Positions 19,819 through 28,663 are shown, numbered from the stretch's first letter. The stretch: DNA of 64,000 nucleotides from DASXQK01 sp963757155 (GCA_963757155.1 CAVWQS010000010.1:186001-250000), one strand, 5' to 3'. The notes: a model not told the origin generated them from the letters alone. Program-made: numbers and translations.

Positions 19819-19848
19819 GTCACATTTACGCGGTTTATGCGCTGTGAC
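19819..19848. promoter_or_regulatory. Candidate operator dyad between the M24 and LysR genes
   Basis: GTCACA (19819-19824) and TGTGAC (19843-19848) form a perfect inverted repeat with an 18-base spacer in the 148-base divergent intergenic region. It lies 41 bases before the M24 start codon, where an activator or repressor of the catabolic operon would bind. Binding by the adjacent LysR protein is inference. Confidence 0.4.
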
Positions 19849-19906
19849 TGATTTATGCTGGTGAATTGCAAATTAGAAGCCAAACGAATAAAAATAGCGC
19901 CAATCG

Positions 19907-19921
19907 ATCAATTATTTTGAT
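19907..19921. promoter_or_regulatory. LysR-type box ATC-N9-GAT before the LysR gene
   Basis: ATCAATTATTTTGAT is a perfect 5+5 inverted repeat with a 5-base centre and fits the ATC-N9-GAT (T-N11-A) pattern recognised by LysR-type regulators. It ends five bases before the LysR start codon, a position suited to negative autoregulation. It stands out as an AT-rich patch in GC-rich DNA. Confidence 0.5.
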
Positions 19922-19926
19922 GCCAT

Positions 19927-20781
19927 ATGCTGAATTCACCCAGCCCGGACCTGCTGCACACCTTCGCGGAAATCGTCGAGCACGGCAGCTTCACCCATGC
20001 GGCGATGCGGGTGCATCGAACCCAATCGGCCGTCAGCATGCAGATCCGGCGCCTCGAGGAGCAGCTCGGCTGCCGCTTGTTCGAGCGGACGGGGCGGAGC
20101 GTCAAACTCACCGGCCAGGGCGAGATCTTCTACGACCACGCCCGGCGGATATTGCAGGCCTACCGGGAGGCGCTGACCGTGGTGAACGGGCGCAGCCTGG
20201 AAGGCGACATAACCCTGGGCCTGCCCGACGACTTTGCGACGAGCTTCCTGCCGCGGGTCCTGTCCCGCTTCAATGAGACCTATCCCTGGATTCGCCTGAA
20301 TCTGGTCTGCGAGCCCTCGCGGCGGCTCATCAGCCAGATCGCCGACGGGCTGATCGACATCGCTCTGGTCACCGAGGGAGAGGGAACGACGAGCGGGATC
20401 GTCCTCCGGCGCGAACCTCTCGTCTGGGCGAGCTCGGCGCGCCACGACGTCCATCACCGCGATCCGATTCCGCTCGCGATCTTTCACGCCGGTGACGTCT
20501 TTCGCCGATCAGCCATCGAGCAATTGGAGGCGCGCGGGCGACGCGCCAAGATCGCCGTGACGAGCCTTAGCTTCGCCGGCATCAGCGCGGCGGTCGACGC
20601 AGGCATCGCCTTGGCAGTCGTCTTTCACGGCAGCCTTCGCCCGGGTTGGCGAATTCTGGGGGTGCGCGAGGGCTTTCCCGCTCTTCCCGATCTGGGCGTC
20701 GTCCTGCTGCGATCGAGTTATCAGCAGCCCGAGATCGTCGATCGCCTGAGCGACCATATCCTTGAGAATCTGCGCGGTTGA
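19927..20781 (+). CDS. LysR-family transcriptional regulator
   Basis: 284 residues. The N-terminal winged helix-turn-helix (about 5-64) has FTHAAMRVHRTQSAVSMQIR and LEEQLGCRLFERTGRSVKLT. A periplasmic-binding-protein-like effector domain follows (about 90-280), with GDITLGLPDDFA at its start. It is transcribed away from the M24/ABC genes, so it likely controls them and itself in response to the imported compound or a breakdown product. The ATG at 19927 places the start right after the ATC-N9-GAT site. Confidence 0.9.
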   Translation: MLNSPSPDLLHTFAEIVEHGSFTHAAMRVHRTQSAVSMQIRRLEEQLGCRLFERTGRSVKLTGQGEIFYDHARRILQAYREALTVVNGRSLEGDITLGLPDDFATSFLPRVLSRFNETYPWIRLNLVCEPSRRLISQIADGLIDIALVTEGEGTTSGIVLRREPLVWASSARHDVHHRDPIPLAIFHAGDVFRRSAIEQLEARGRRAKIAVTSLSFAGISAAVDAGIALAVVFHGSLRPGWRILGVREGFPALPDLGVVLLRSSYQQPEIVDRLSDHILENLRG

Positions 20782-20853
20782 ACCCTTGGCAGGGCGGATA
20801 TCCGGGCTGGAGCGACGCGGACTTAGCGGGTAATCTTCGCGCTCGAAGCCTCG

Positions 20854-21069
20854 CTAGGCCGAGGCGCGTTGTGACCCGCGCCGGCGCGGCACATAACCGC
20901 TCGTCGTACCTGTGGTCAGGGCCTCCTCGACCCGGGCCACATCCCACCGGCCGCCGGCCGGCGCCGGGATGCCTTCCTCGTTGAGAACTCGAGCGATCTC
21001 CGAAGCATTGGTTGCGCCTTCCTGGAGCAGCCTATGGATGATGGCCATGGTTGCATCGGCAAAGACCAA
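20854..21069 (-). CDS. Small recombinase-type helix-turn-helix protein
   Basis: 71 residues from a TTG at 21069. The segment NASEIARVLNEEGIPAPAGG followed by RWDVARVEEAL resembles the recombinase helix domain of large serine recombinases; no resolvase catalytic domain is present. The frame could be longer: an ATG at 21103 with AGGGGAG upstream lies in another frame, so one base change near 21075-21098 would give a better N-terminus (about 11 more residues). It may be a stand-alone DNA-binding protein or the remnant of a recombinase. No mobile element is recognisable next to it. Confidence 0.5.
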   Translation of the reverse strand: MVFADATMAIIHRLLQEGATNASEIARVLNEEGIPAPAGGRWDVARVEEALTTGTTSGYVPRRRGSQRASA

Positions 21070-21222
21070 TCCGGGCGGTATATGCGGGCTTGCCGTGGTT
21101 CATCAGGCTCCCCTCGCGTCGGCAGTGGGTCTTGGGGGGTCAACCGCCGCACTAGCCGCTGGTTCCGCGTTGCCTCGGGAAGCTTGTGGTCCATGACGAG
21201 AGAGGCGACCCGCCGGTCGGGC

Positions 21223-22182
21223 CTAAGCTTCTTCGGCGGCTGCCTCGAGGCGCCGGCGGCGAGCCAGCCATTTCTCCGCCGTCTGCGGCTTCACGAACAG
21301 CATCCGGATCTCCGGATGCGCGGCGGCCAGCGCGGCTTCGATGCGCTCGACCGAGGCCTCGATCTCGGGCGTGCGCATCTGATCCTTGAACTCGGCGCTG
21401 AGGGCGACGACGATCTGATCGGGCGCCAGATGGACGGTCAGGACGCCATTGGCGCGCTGGATTGCCGGATCCTTCGCCACCAATTCCAGGACCGATTTCT
21501 GAAGCCGTGCAGAGGCAGGCTCACCGATCAGGAGGCTCTTGGTCTCCCGGGCGAGGAAGATGGCGGTCAAGGCCAGCAGAACGCCGATGGCGATGGAGGC
21601 GACCCCGTCGAAGACCGGCTCGCCCAGGAGCTGCGCGGCGAGAATCCCCAGGAAAGCTATGGCAAGGCCGATGAGGGCGGCGCTGTCCTCGAAGAGCACG
21701 GTGAAGATGGTCGGGTCCTTGCTCCGCAGCACCGCTTCCACAAAGCCCAGGCTTCCCTTGCGCCGGCCGAAATGCCCGGAAGGCGACCCACCAGGAGCTG
21801 CCTTCGAAGAGGGCGGAAGGCCGAGCACCACATAGGTGACGCCGACCTCCTGGATCGGATGAGGGTCCATGATATGGGCCACACCCTCATAGAAAGAGAC
21901 CCCGGCGCCGAGCGCAAAGATCAGGACGGCGACGATGAAGCTCCAGAAATAGAGCTCCCGGCCGTAGCCGAAGGGATTGGCCGGGTCGGGCGGAAGGGAG
22001 GCCCGGTGCAGCCCGTAAAGCAGGAGCACCTCATTGCCGGTATCGATAAGCGAATGGACCGCTTCGCTCAGCATGGCCGAGCTGCCGGTATAGACGGCGG
22101 CGATCAGCTTGGTGAGCGCGATCAGCAGATTGCCGCCCAGCGCCCAATAGATCGGCTTCTTCGTCTCATGCTGTCTGGCCAT
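21223..22182 (-). CDS. Cation diffusion facilitator (CDF) family transporter with scrambled middle segment
   Basis: 319 residues. The ATG at 22182 gives MARQHETKKPIYWALGGN, typical of the family. CDF features: HSLIDTGNEVLLLYGL in helix 2, DSAALIGLAIA in helix 5 and a C-terminal cytoplasmic domain. Such proteins export Zn, Fe, Mn or other divalent metals in exchange for protons; a Glu/Asn replaces some canonical Asp here. Residues about 121-138 (PPSSKAAPGGSPSG) fit nothing, but another frame over the same bases reads ALFEGSSWWVAFRAFR, as the family has there. Hence two compensating single-base shifts near 21814-21820 and 21762-21770. Confidence 0.82.
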   Translation of the reverse strand: MARQHETKKPIYWALGGNLLIALTKLIAAVYTGSSAMLSEAVHSLIDTGNEVLLLYGLHRASLPPDPANPFGYGRELYFWSFIVAVLIFALGAGVSFYEGVAHIMDPHPIQEVGVTYVVLGLPPSSKAAPGGSPSGHFGRRKGSLGFVEAVLRSKDPTIFTVLFEDSAALIGLAIAFLGILAAQLLGEPVFDGVASIAIGVLLALTAIFLARETKSLLIGEPASARLQKSVLELVAKDPAIQRANGVLTVHLAPDQIVVALSAEFKDQMRTPEIEASVERIEAALAAAHPEIRMLFVKPQTAEKWLARRRRLEAAAEEA

Positions 22183-22280
22183 CAAGGGCCAACGCTGGGC
22201 CGGGGCCGGAGTTCCAGCCTGCGCCAAAGGCGAGGCAGGTTCGGGCGTTCCCAGATTTGGGCGCAGGCAGCGTTACGTCG

Positions 22281-22620
22281 TTACTTCGGGATGACCGTCG
22301 GATTGCCTCCGGGCGTCCCGGGCGGCGCAATAACCGGTGTCTTGACGGCATTCTCGTTGGGCGGCGTCAGGACATTCTGGTCGGGAGTCGGCGGCGGCTT
22401 GATGACGCCGCGCGAGCGCGAGAGCTCATGGCTCAAGGATTTCCCTAGGGTCGAGGTTCTCGGCGCCCGCCGAGCCTCCGCCATGAGGGCTGGGCAGAGC
22501 CTGGTGCGGGCGAAGGGATGGCACGGCTTCGTTCTGCCCCTTTGCCGGTGTTGCGGCGGCCAGGAGGGCGCTCACCGCGAAGATTGCCGCAGCTAGCGTT
22601 GCGGCGCGCGAATTGGTCAT
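22281..22620 (-). pseudogene. Small exported Pro-rich protein, one frameshift
   Basis: The start at 22620 has an excellent AAGGAGG site. The first frame gives a signal peptide (AAIFAVSALLAAATPAKGQ) and continues to a stop at 22426. From about 22455 the neighbouring frame carries on as TLGKSLSHELSRSRGVIKPP and ends APPGTPGGNPTVIPK. That tail is a recurrent ending of small exported alphaproteobacterial proteins. One extra base near 22449-22457 explains the break. The rejoined product is about 112 residues. Function is unknown. Confidence 0.65.
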
Positions 22621-22868
22621 CTGACACCTCCTTGAAGCTCCGGATGGTGTTCGGCCCACGCGCCGTTTCGCTCGGTCGAGCGTCCCATGGCGCGCTGCGG
22701 CACGGATGCTCCTATTCAACGAATCGGCATGGCGATCTGTTCCGCTGTTTGACGCCGTCGAGGGTCGCCCCCGGGGGCGAGGTTTTGCCCGCCGCAATCC
22801 CAGTCTTGCCTTTAAGAGGCAGGCTTCGGGGCGGTAGTCTTCCCCCTCGAGGGCCGGGAGGCGTGACG

Positions 22869-23774
22869 ATGAAGCGAGCAGCTGTTCGCCAGGAAAAGGG
22901 CCATGCCGCCAAGAAACAGGGGGCGAGACCCCTGCTCGTGGTCGACGGGGATTCTTTTGCGCATCGCGCCTACCACGCTTTGCCGAAAACGATCCGCCGG
23001 AGCGGCGATCGCGGCGGCGGCGCCATCCTCGGCTTCGCCAATTTTCTGCTGCGCTTGTACGAGGCCGAGCAGCCGCGGGCGGTGCTCGTGGCCTGGGACA
23101 GTTTGAGCGTGCCGACCTATCGCCAGCGCCTCTTCCCCGCCTATCAGGGCGGCCGGCAGTTCGATGAGGAACTGGTCGATCAGCTCGAAACCCTGCCCGA
23201 GTTCATCACCGCCTGCGGATTTGCCAATGCCAAGGGCCCCGGTTACGAGGCCGACGATTTTCTCGCCGGCGCAGTTGCCGCCGAAGAGCGTCGGGGTGGA
23301 ACGGCTCTGGTGGCGAGCGGCGACCGCGATGCGTTTCAGCTTGCCTCGCCTGCCACGACCATTCTCCATCCGATCAAGGGCGGCGAGCTGGCGCGCATCG
23401 GCCCCGCCGAGGTGCGGGAGCGCTACGACGTCGAGCCCCGGCAGGTGCCCGATTTCATCGCGCTCCGCGGCGATCCATCCGACAAGCTACCCGGCGCGCG
23501 CGGCGTGGGACCCAAGGGCGCTGCGGCGCTGCTGCGCGAATTCCCGACGCTGGAGGAGGCCTTGGCAGCCGGCCGCTTGGCGACGCAAGCCGATGAGCTG
23601 CAACTCTATAGGCGCATCGCGACGATGGATTCCGCGGCGCCCGTTCCGGCGCTGAGCGATCAAGTTCCGAGCTGGGATAAGGCCGCTGCGCTGGCCCGCG
23701 AATGGGGCCTCAACAATCTCGCCGTGCGCTTGGACGGTTTGGAGCGGGCGAAGGGAATCGAACCCTCGTCGTAA
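22869..23774 (+). CDS. Stand-alone 5'-3' exonuclease (PolA N-terminal/ExoIX-like), 3' end inside a tRNA gene
   Basis: 301 residues. PIN-like nuclease domain with acidic clusters: LLVVDGDSFAHRAYHAL, VAWDSLSVPTYRQRLFPAY, GYEADDFLAG and VASGDRDAFQL. The helix-hairpin-helix region is FIALRGDPSDKLPGARGVGP. It resembles the N-terminal flap nuclease domain of DNA polymerase I without the polymerase, so it should process 5' flaps. The last residues (ERAKGIEPSS) are encoded by the antisense strand of tRNA-Gly, and the stop lies within the tRNA. A GTG at 22863 is an alternative start. Confidence 0.87.
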   Translation: MKRAAVRQEKGHAAKKQGARPLLVVDGDSFAHRAYHALPKTIRRSGDRGGGAILGFANFLLRLYEAEQPRAVLVAWDSLSVPTYRQRLFPAYQGGRQFDEELVDQLETLPEFITACGFANAKGPGYEADDFLAGAVAAEERRGGTALVASGDRDAFQLASPATTILHPIKGGELARIGPAEVRERYDVEPRQVPDFIALRGDPSDKLPGARGVGPKGAAALLREFPTLEEALAAGRLATQADELQLYRRIATMDSAAPVPALSDQVPSWDKAAALAREWGLNNLAVRLDGLERAKGIEPSS

Positions 23775-23813
23775 GCTTGGGAAGCTTCTGCTCTACCATT
23801 GAGCTACGCCCGC
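23740..23813 (-). tRNA. tRNA-Gly (CCC anticodon)
   Basis: Read on the minus strand, the 7-base acceptor stem GCGGGCG pairs with CGCCCGC. The D arm is GCTC-AATGGTA-GAGC, the anticodon loop TTCCCAA gives CCC, and the T arm has GGTTCGATTCC. The discriminator is T and CCA is encoded (23742-23740). One mismatch (G-A) closes the anticodon stem. It overlaps the 3' end of the exonuclease reading frame on the opposite strand. Confidence 0.93.
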
Positions 23814-24358
23814 ATTATCAATCACTTAGATGCCAGTTCGCTGTGTCGTTGCACAGCTTTCTGCACGCTCGCGTGAGAACTCCGCCATTTTGTAGCATCC
23901 GCCCCGGGCGATCTCAATGTCTTCGGCATACCCCTTCGACGCGGCGGCGAGAATCTTGGGAGCGTTTTGCAACCTCTTGGCGCAACCATGAGTTCCTGGT
24001 TCGCGGAGCCGGTCGGTCGCATTGCCGGTCAGTCGCATTGCTGTCATCCAAGTCGGCTTGACGGCGAAGTTCTCGATGTTCACGATGCGCAAAAGCCCAG
24101 CGGCTGCGGATCACGGCCGAGGTAGGCTTCGACGGTGACAGGGTGGGCTGGTGCTCCAGTTGCGTTGGGAGGAGTTGGGCAGGGTTACGCTGCCCCACAA
24201 TATGGCAGGAGGTGACTCCTTCGCCGCCGGAGCCCTGCTCGCCCCGATGTCCAAGCGGGATATTTCCACTTCTCCTTTGCCAAACTAATGCAGTGCCCGG
24301 CCCGAATCGGCCCGGGGCACGAATATTTCCCACGCGTCGAAAGGACGCCGGCCCCGAC
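23814..24358. other. 545-base stretch without an intact gene; possible decayed gene on the minus strand
   Basis: No frame gives a convincing protein over its length. On the minus strand (about 24100-23826) coherent pieces are spread over three frames: NQELM, then RQEVAKRSQD, then ILAAASKGYAEDIEIAR, then KMAEFSRERAES, then VQKAVQRHSELASK. Together they look like a helical, phasin-like protein broken by several shifts. The rest (24100-24358) holds the region upstream of the peptide-binding protein and shows no clear promoter. Confidence 0.35.
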
Positions 24359-26262
24359 ATGAAACCGATTCTCGCTTTGGTCGTCCTCCTCTTCGCAGCC
24401 GGCAGCGCGCTTGCCGCACCGGCCTATCAGGAGCCGCCCTTCTTCGCCGACGCCGTCAAGAAGGGCGACCTGCCGCCGATCGGCGAGCGCCTGCCGGAGA
24501 GCCCGGCGGTCGCCGAGTTCCAATGGCCCGGCCAGGTGCCGGGGCAATACGGCGGCGAGCTGACGACGCTGTTCTCCACCGCCAAGGACATCAAATACAT
24601 GGTGACCTATGGCTATGCCGAGCTGGTCGCCTATGACTTCGCACTATCGTCTGGTGCCCAATCTGCTGGAAAGCTTCGATGTCCAGGAGGGTCGAATCTT
24701 CACCTTCCATCTCCGCAAGGGGATGAAGTGGTCGACCGGCACGCCTTTCACGACAGAGGATTTCCGCTTCTATTGGGAGGATGTGGCCAACAACAAGGAG
24801 CTGAACCCCTTAGGCCCGCCCTTGGAATTCCTCGTCAACGGCGAGCTTCCGAAGGTCGAGGTGCTGGACGCGACCACGATCCGCTACAGCTGGTCGAAGC
24901 CGAACCCCAGCTTCCTGCCCAATCTCGCTCTCGAGCCGAATTTCTTCATCTATCAGCCGAGCAAGGCGCTGAAGAAACTTCATGCCAAATATGCCGACAA
25001 GGCCGAGCTCGACGCGGCCGTGAAGGATGCGAGCGCCCGCAACTGGGCCGCCCTCTTCAATCGCAAGGCCAATCAATACCGGAACGACAATCCGAAGCTC
25101 CCCACCCTCGGTCCCTGGGTGCTGAAGACCAAGCCCCCGGCCGACCGCTTCGTGTTCGAGCGCAATCCCTACTACTTCCGGGTCGACGCCCAAGGGCGCC
25201 AACTGCCCTATATCGACAAAGTCATCTGCGCCGTCGCGGACGGGAAGCTCATTCCCGCCAAGGCGGGGGCCGGCAAATCCATGCTCCAGGGCCTCAAGCT
25301 GCGGTACAACGACTACACCTTCCTGAAGGATGCGGAGAAGACCGGCGGGCATCATGTCCTGCTCTGGAAGACCGGCAACGGCTCCAACTTCGCCCTCTAT
25401 CCGAACCTCTCGGTCGCGGATCCGGTCTGGCACAAGCTGATCCGGGACGTGCGATTCCGCCGTGCGCTTTCCCTCGGGATCAACCGGCATGAGATCAACC
25501 AGGGCATCTTCGGCGGGCTTGCTCGCGAGGGCGCCAATACGGTCCTCTCGGAAAGCGCGCTCTACAAGCCGGAATTCCAGAACGCCTATGCGCAATATGA
25601 TCCGGACGCGGCCAACAAGCTGCTGGACGAGATCGGCCTGACCCAGCGCGATGGCGAGGACTTCCGCCTGCTGCCGGACGGGCGCCCGCTCTCCATCCTG
25701 GTCGATACCGCCAACCAGATCCCCGAAGAATCCGATGTGCTCGAGCTAATCCGCGACAGCTGGGCCGGGATCGGCGTGCGCCTGTTCACCAAGCCTTTCG
25801 ACGCGGAGGTATTTCGCGAGCGGATCTTCAGCGGCCAGAGCGTCATGTCGGTATGGACCGGCCTCGACAATGGCCTGCCCACCGCCGAATCCAGCCCGCA
25901 GGATCTGGCGCCGGTCAACCAGTCCAACGGGCTCCAATGGCCGAAGTGGGGGCAGTACTACGAGTCCAAGGGCCAGGCCGGCGAGGCGCCGGACACGCCC
26001 GAGGCCAAGGAGCTGATGGCGCTCCTCGACAGCTGGAACACGGCATCGAGCGCGCGAAGAGCGGACCCAGATCTGGGAGAAGATGCTCACGATCTACACC
26101 GACCAGGTCTTCACCATCGGAACGGTGGCGGCGGTGCCCCAGCCGGTAGTGGTTTCCAATCGCCTGCATAACGTGCCGGAGGAGGCGATCTGGAGCTTCT
26201 CGCCGGGAGAATTCTTCGGCATCTACCGGCCGGACATCTTCTGGCTCGACCCGGCGCCCTAG
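24359..26262 (+). pseudogene. Peptide/solute ABC binding protein (family 5), two frameshifts
   Basis: The rejoined product has about 634 residues. The signal peptide ends near AAGSALAAP and the next part reads GQVPGQYGGELTTLF. The first frame runs to about 24640; the main body continues in a second frame as YRLVPNLLESFDVQEGRIF with RKGMKWSTGTPFTTEDFRFY, the signature of DppA/OppA-type proteins. A second shift near 26055-26060 leads to a third frame, ERTQIWEKMLTIYTDQV, and the true end IYRPDIFWLDPAP at 26262. Both shifts equal one extra base. It should deliver peptides or similar solutes to the permease downstream; the system is incomplete. Confidence 0.82.
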
Positions 26263-26368
26263 CCGGCATGGCGCCGGCCTCCACCATGGCGGGCAGGGAT
26301 GTTCCCGACGTGGCGCGTCGGGGAGGAGTGATCGATCCTCCCATCCGCCATGGCGGTGCTGCGGCCAA

Positions 26369-27610
26369 ATGACGGACCTGCCCCACCCGCTCACCGAGCC
26401 GCCCTTCGCCGAGGCGAAGAGCGGGGGGCCGAAGGGTGCAGATCCCGAGGGGCAGGGCGAGCCCATCCCGCATATGGTGTCGACCGCGCCGTTCGATCCC
26501 CTGTCGGTCGAGCGGCTGTCGCCGGAGCAGGAACGGTTCTATCTCGCCTCGCAATGGAAGATGATGTGGTGGCGCTTCCGCCGGCATGGCTTGGCGGTGT
26601 TTGCGGGCTGCTTCCTCCTGATCCTCTATTCTTCGATCTTCGTCAGCGAGTTCCTGGCGCCCTATGCGCTGCATACGCGCCACATGGACTCCATCTTCGG
26701 CCCGCCGCAGCAACTCCATTTCTTCGACGACCAGGGCAGCTTCGTCGGCCCCTTCGTCTACGGCTACAGCTTCCGCCTCAACCCGCAGAACCGGAAGCGT
26801 GAATACACCGAGGACCACAAGCTGGTTCAGCCGATGCGCTTCCTCTGCCGCGGCGAGGCTTATAAATACTGGGGCTGGGTGCCCGGGAATTTGCACCTCG
26901 TCTGCCCGGCCAAGGGCGGGACGCTGTTCCTCCTCGGCACCGACCGGCTGGGGCGCGACATGCTGAGCCGCATCATCTACGGGACGCGGATCTCGCTGAC
27001 CATCGGCCTCATCGGCGTTTCCGTCAGCTTCACGCTGGGCATCATCATCGGCGAACTCGCGGGCTACTACGGCGGCTGGGTGGACAACATCGCCCAGCGT
27101 GTGATCGAGATCATACGCTGCATTCCCCATGTGCCGCTGTGGCTGGCGCTCTCCGCCATCTTGCCGGTGGATTGGAGCCCGCTGCTGATCTATTTCGGCA
27201 TTACGGTGATCCTGGGGCTGATCGACTGGACCGGGCTGGCGCGCGCGGTGCGCTCCAAACTTCTCGCCCTGCGCGAGGAGGATTTCTGCGTCGCTGCGCA
27301 GCTCATGGGCGCGCGCCCGCGACGCATCATCTTCCGCCATCTGCTGCCGAGCTTCACCAGCCATCTGATCGCCTCGGCGACGCTTGCCATCCCCAGCATG
27401 ATCCTGGGCGAGACGGCGCTCAGCTTCCTCGGCCTCGGCCTGCGCCCGCCGATCACGAGCTGGGGCGTGCTGCTGAACGAGGCGCAGAACATCAATGTCG
27501 TCGTCCTCTATCCCTGGCTGCTGCTGCCGGTGGTGCCGGTGATGCTGGTGGTGCTCGCCTTCAACTTCTTCGGCGACGGCTTGCGCGACGCGGCCGATCC
27601 GTACAAATAA
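26369..27610 (+). CDS. ABC importer permease, DppC/OppC-like
   Basis: 413 residues. A long cytoplasmic N-terminus (about 1-75) precedes the first membrane helix, then a large external loop (about 95-190) and five more helices. The docking loop reads VAAQLMGARPRRIIFRHLLP and the family ending GDGLRDAADPYK is present. DppC proteins normally pair with a DppB permease, which is missing between this gene and the binding protein (106-base gap). No ATPase follows either. It belongs with the binding protein upstream; the functional state of the system is doubtful. Confidence 0.88.
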   Translation: MTDLPHPLTEPPFAEAKSGGPKGADPEGQGEPIPHMVSTAPFDPLSVERLSPEQERFYLASQWKMMWWRFRRHGLAVFAGCFLLILYSSIFVSEFLAPYALHTRHMDSIFGPPQQLHFFDDQGSFVGPFVYGYSFRLNPQNRKREYTEDHKLVQPMRFLCRGEAYKYWGWVPGNLHLVCPAKGGTLFLLGTDRLGRDMLSRIIYGTRISLTIGLIGVSVSFTLGIIIGELAGYYGGWVDNIAQRVIEIIRCIPHVPLWLALSAILPVDWSPLLIYFGITVILGLIDWTGLARAVRSKLLALREEDFCVAAQLMGARPRRIIFRHLLPSFTSHLIASATLAIPSMILGETALSFLGLGLRPPITSWGVLLNEAQNINVVVLYPWLLLPVVPVMLVVLAFNFFGDGLRDAADPYK

Positions 27611-27685
27611 TCGGTCGGAGCTGTCGAAGGCTCGGCACCGCAGTGAGCGGTGACCTCGTCATCCCCGTAGCTGAGGGAGAATGAT

Positions 27686-28663
27686 GTGACCGGTCGTCGA
27701 ATCGCCGTCTATTATGCCTGGAGCCGTCCCGGTGAGATCGGCGCGCCTCTCGGCGTTATCGAGAACCGCTTCCCGGCCCTCTTCGAAATTCGCCGGATGC
27801 TTTATCCGCGCCTGCAAGAATTCACCGATCCAAGCCGTTTCGCTCAGAGCGTCGCCGGCTTCCTCGATCACATCATGAAGCCGAACTACACAACCTTCGT
27901 CGAACTGGCGAGCGGCTGGACCGGACAGCCCGTCGTGGAATTCGAGCGGATCGGGGATGACGGCACGCAGGTTCTGCTGGATGACGATCTGGTCGACGGC
28001 ATCGATACCCTGATCATCATCAGCTTCGATTCGGTTCGAACAGGCCAGCGGGCGAGCGACGCCGAACTACAGGCCCTTCGTTCGTTTCTGGCAAAGCCAG
28101 GCAATCTCCTCGTCGTTTCGCCCCATCACGATGTCGGCAATGCCGAGGGCGTTTCGGATAGCGAGCGGATGCGCCTGCAGGAAGCGGACTTCCGCCATCA
28201 TGGGGATAAGATGATCCCGCCGCAGCAGCGCTTCGGCGGTTTCGGACGCTCGCTCCTCGCCGGGCTTGGCGTGCCGGTGGAAAATCGATTTGGGCTCCAC
28301 CCCGCCGCCGAGCCCGATGGCTCGCCTTCGCCGATCGAGAGCCAGAGCGCGCTCGATCGGCTGAGGCTCCTCGACGGGGTGACGAATTTCAATCTCCATC
28401 CCCATTTGCCGCATCTCGAACGCCTCGGCGATGCCGTCGAAAAAATGGACGTGCTGGCTCGCCAGCGCATCGATCTCGCGGCACCCCCACATGCCTTCAC
28501 GCGAGACGGGCGGTCCAGCTTCGATGCCTTGCTGCAATCCCGGCCCGGGGTTTTCGCCGGCGATCTCCTGGTGAGCGACGCGACCCTGTGGCAGTCCACG
28601 GCCGGCGGTCTCGACAGTCTCCGCCGTCTTTGGGCGAATCTGGTCCGGCGAGAGCGCCCGTAG
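27686..28663 (+). CDS. Protein of unknown function, glutamine-amidotransferase-like fold suspected
   Basis: 325 residues, no signal peptide or membrane helices. The start is a GTG at 27686 after GAGGGAGAATGAT; the neighbouring ATG runs straight into TGA. The middle (about 95-150) alternates strands and helices as in ThuA/class I amidotransferase-like domains: IDTLIIISFDSVRTG and then LRSFLAKPGNLLVVSPHHDVG with a His-His-Asp. I recognise no named family. It sits between the peptide permease and the YnjBCD-type importer, same strand, with gaps of 75 and 114 bases, so it may be expressed with either. Confidence 0.65.
   Translation: MTGRRIAVYYAWSRPGEIGAPLGVIENRFPALFEIRRMLYPRLQEFTDPSRFAQSVAGFLDHIMKPNYTTFVELASGWTGQPVVEFERIGDDGTQVLLDDDLVDGIDTLIIISFDSVRTGQRASDAELQALRSFLAKPGNLLVVSPHHDVGNAEGVSDSERMRLQEADFRHHGDKMIPPQQRFGGFGRSLLAGLGVPVENRFGLHPAAEPDGSPSPIESQSALDRLRLLDGVTNFNLHPHLPHLERLGDAVEKMDVLARQRIDLAAPPHAFTRDGRSSFDALLQSRPGVFAGDLLVSDATLWQSTAGGLDSLRRLWANLVRRERP

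Noticed and set aside
23740..23774. Peptide ending AKGIEPSS as a conserved protein tail
   Set aside because: This peptide is the usual antisense reading of tRNA T-arms; it reflects the tRNA, not protein conservation.
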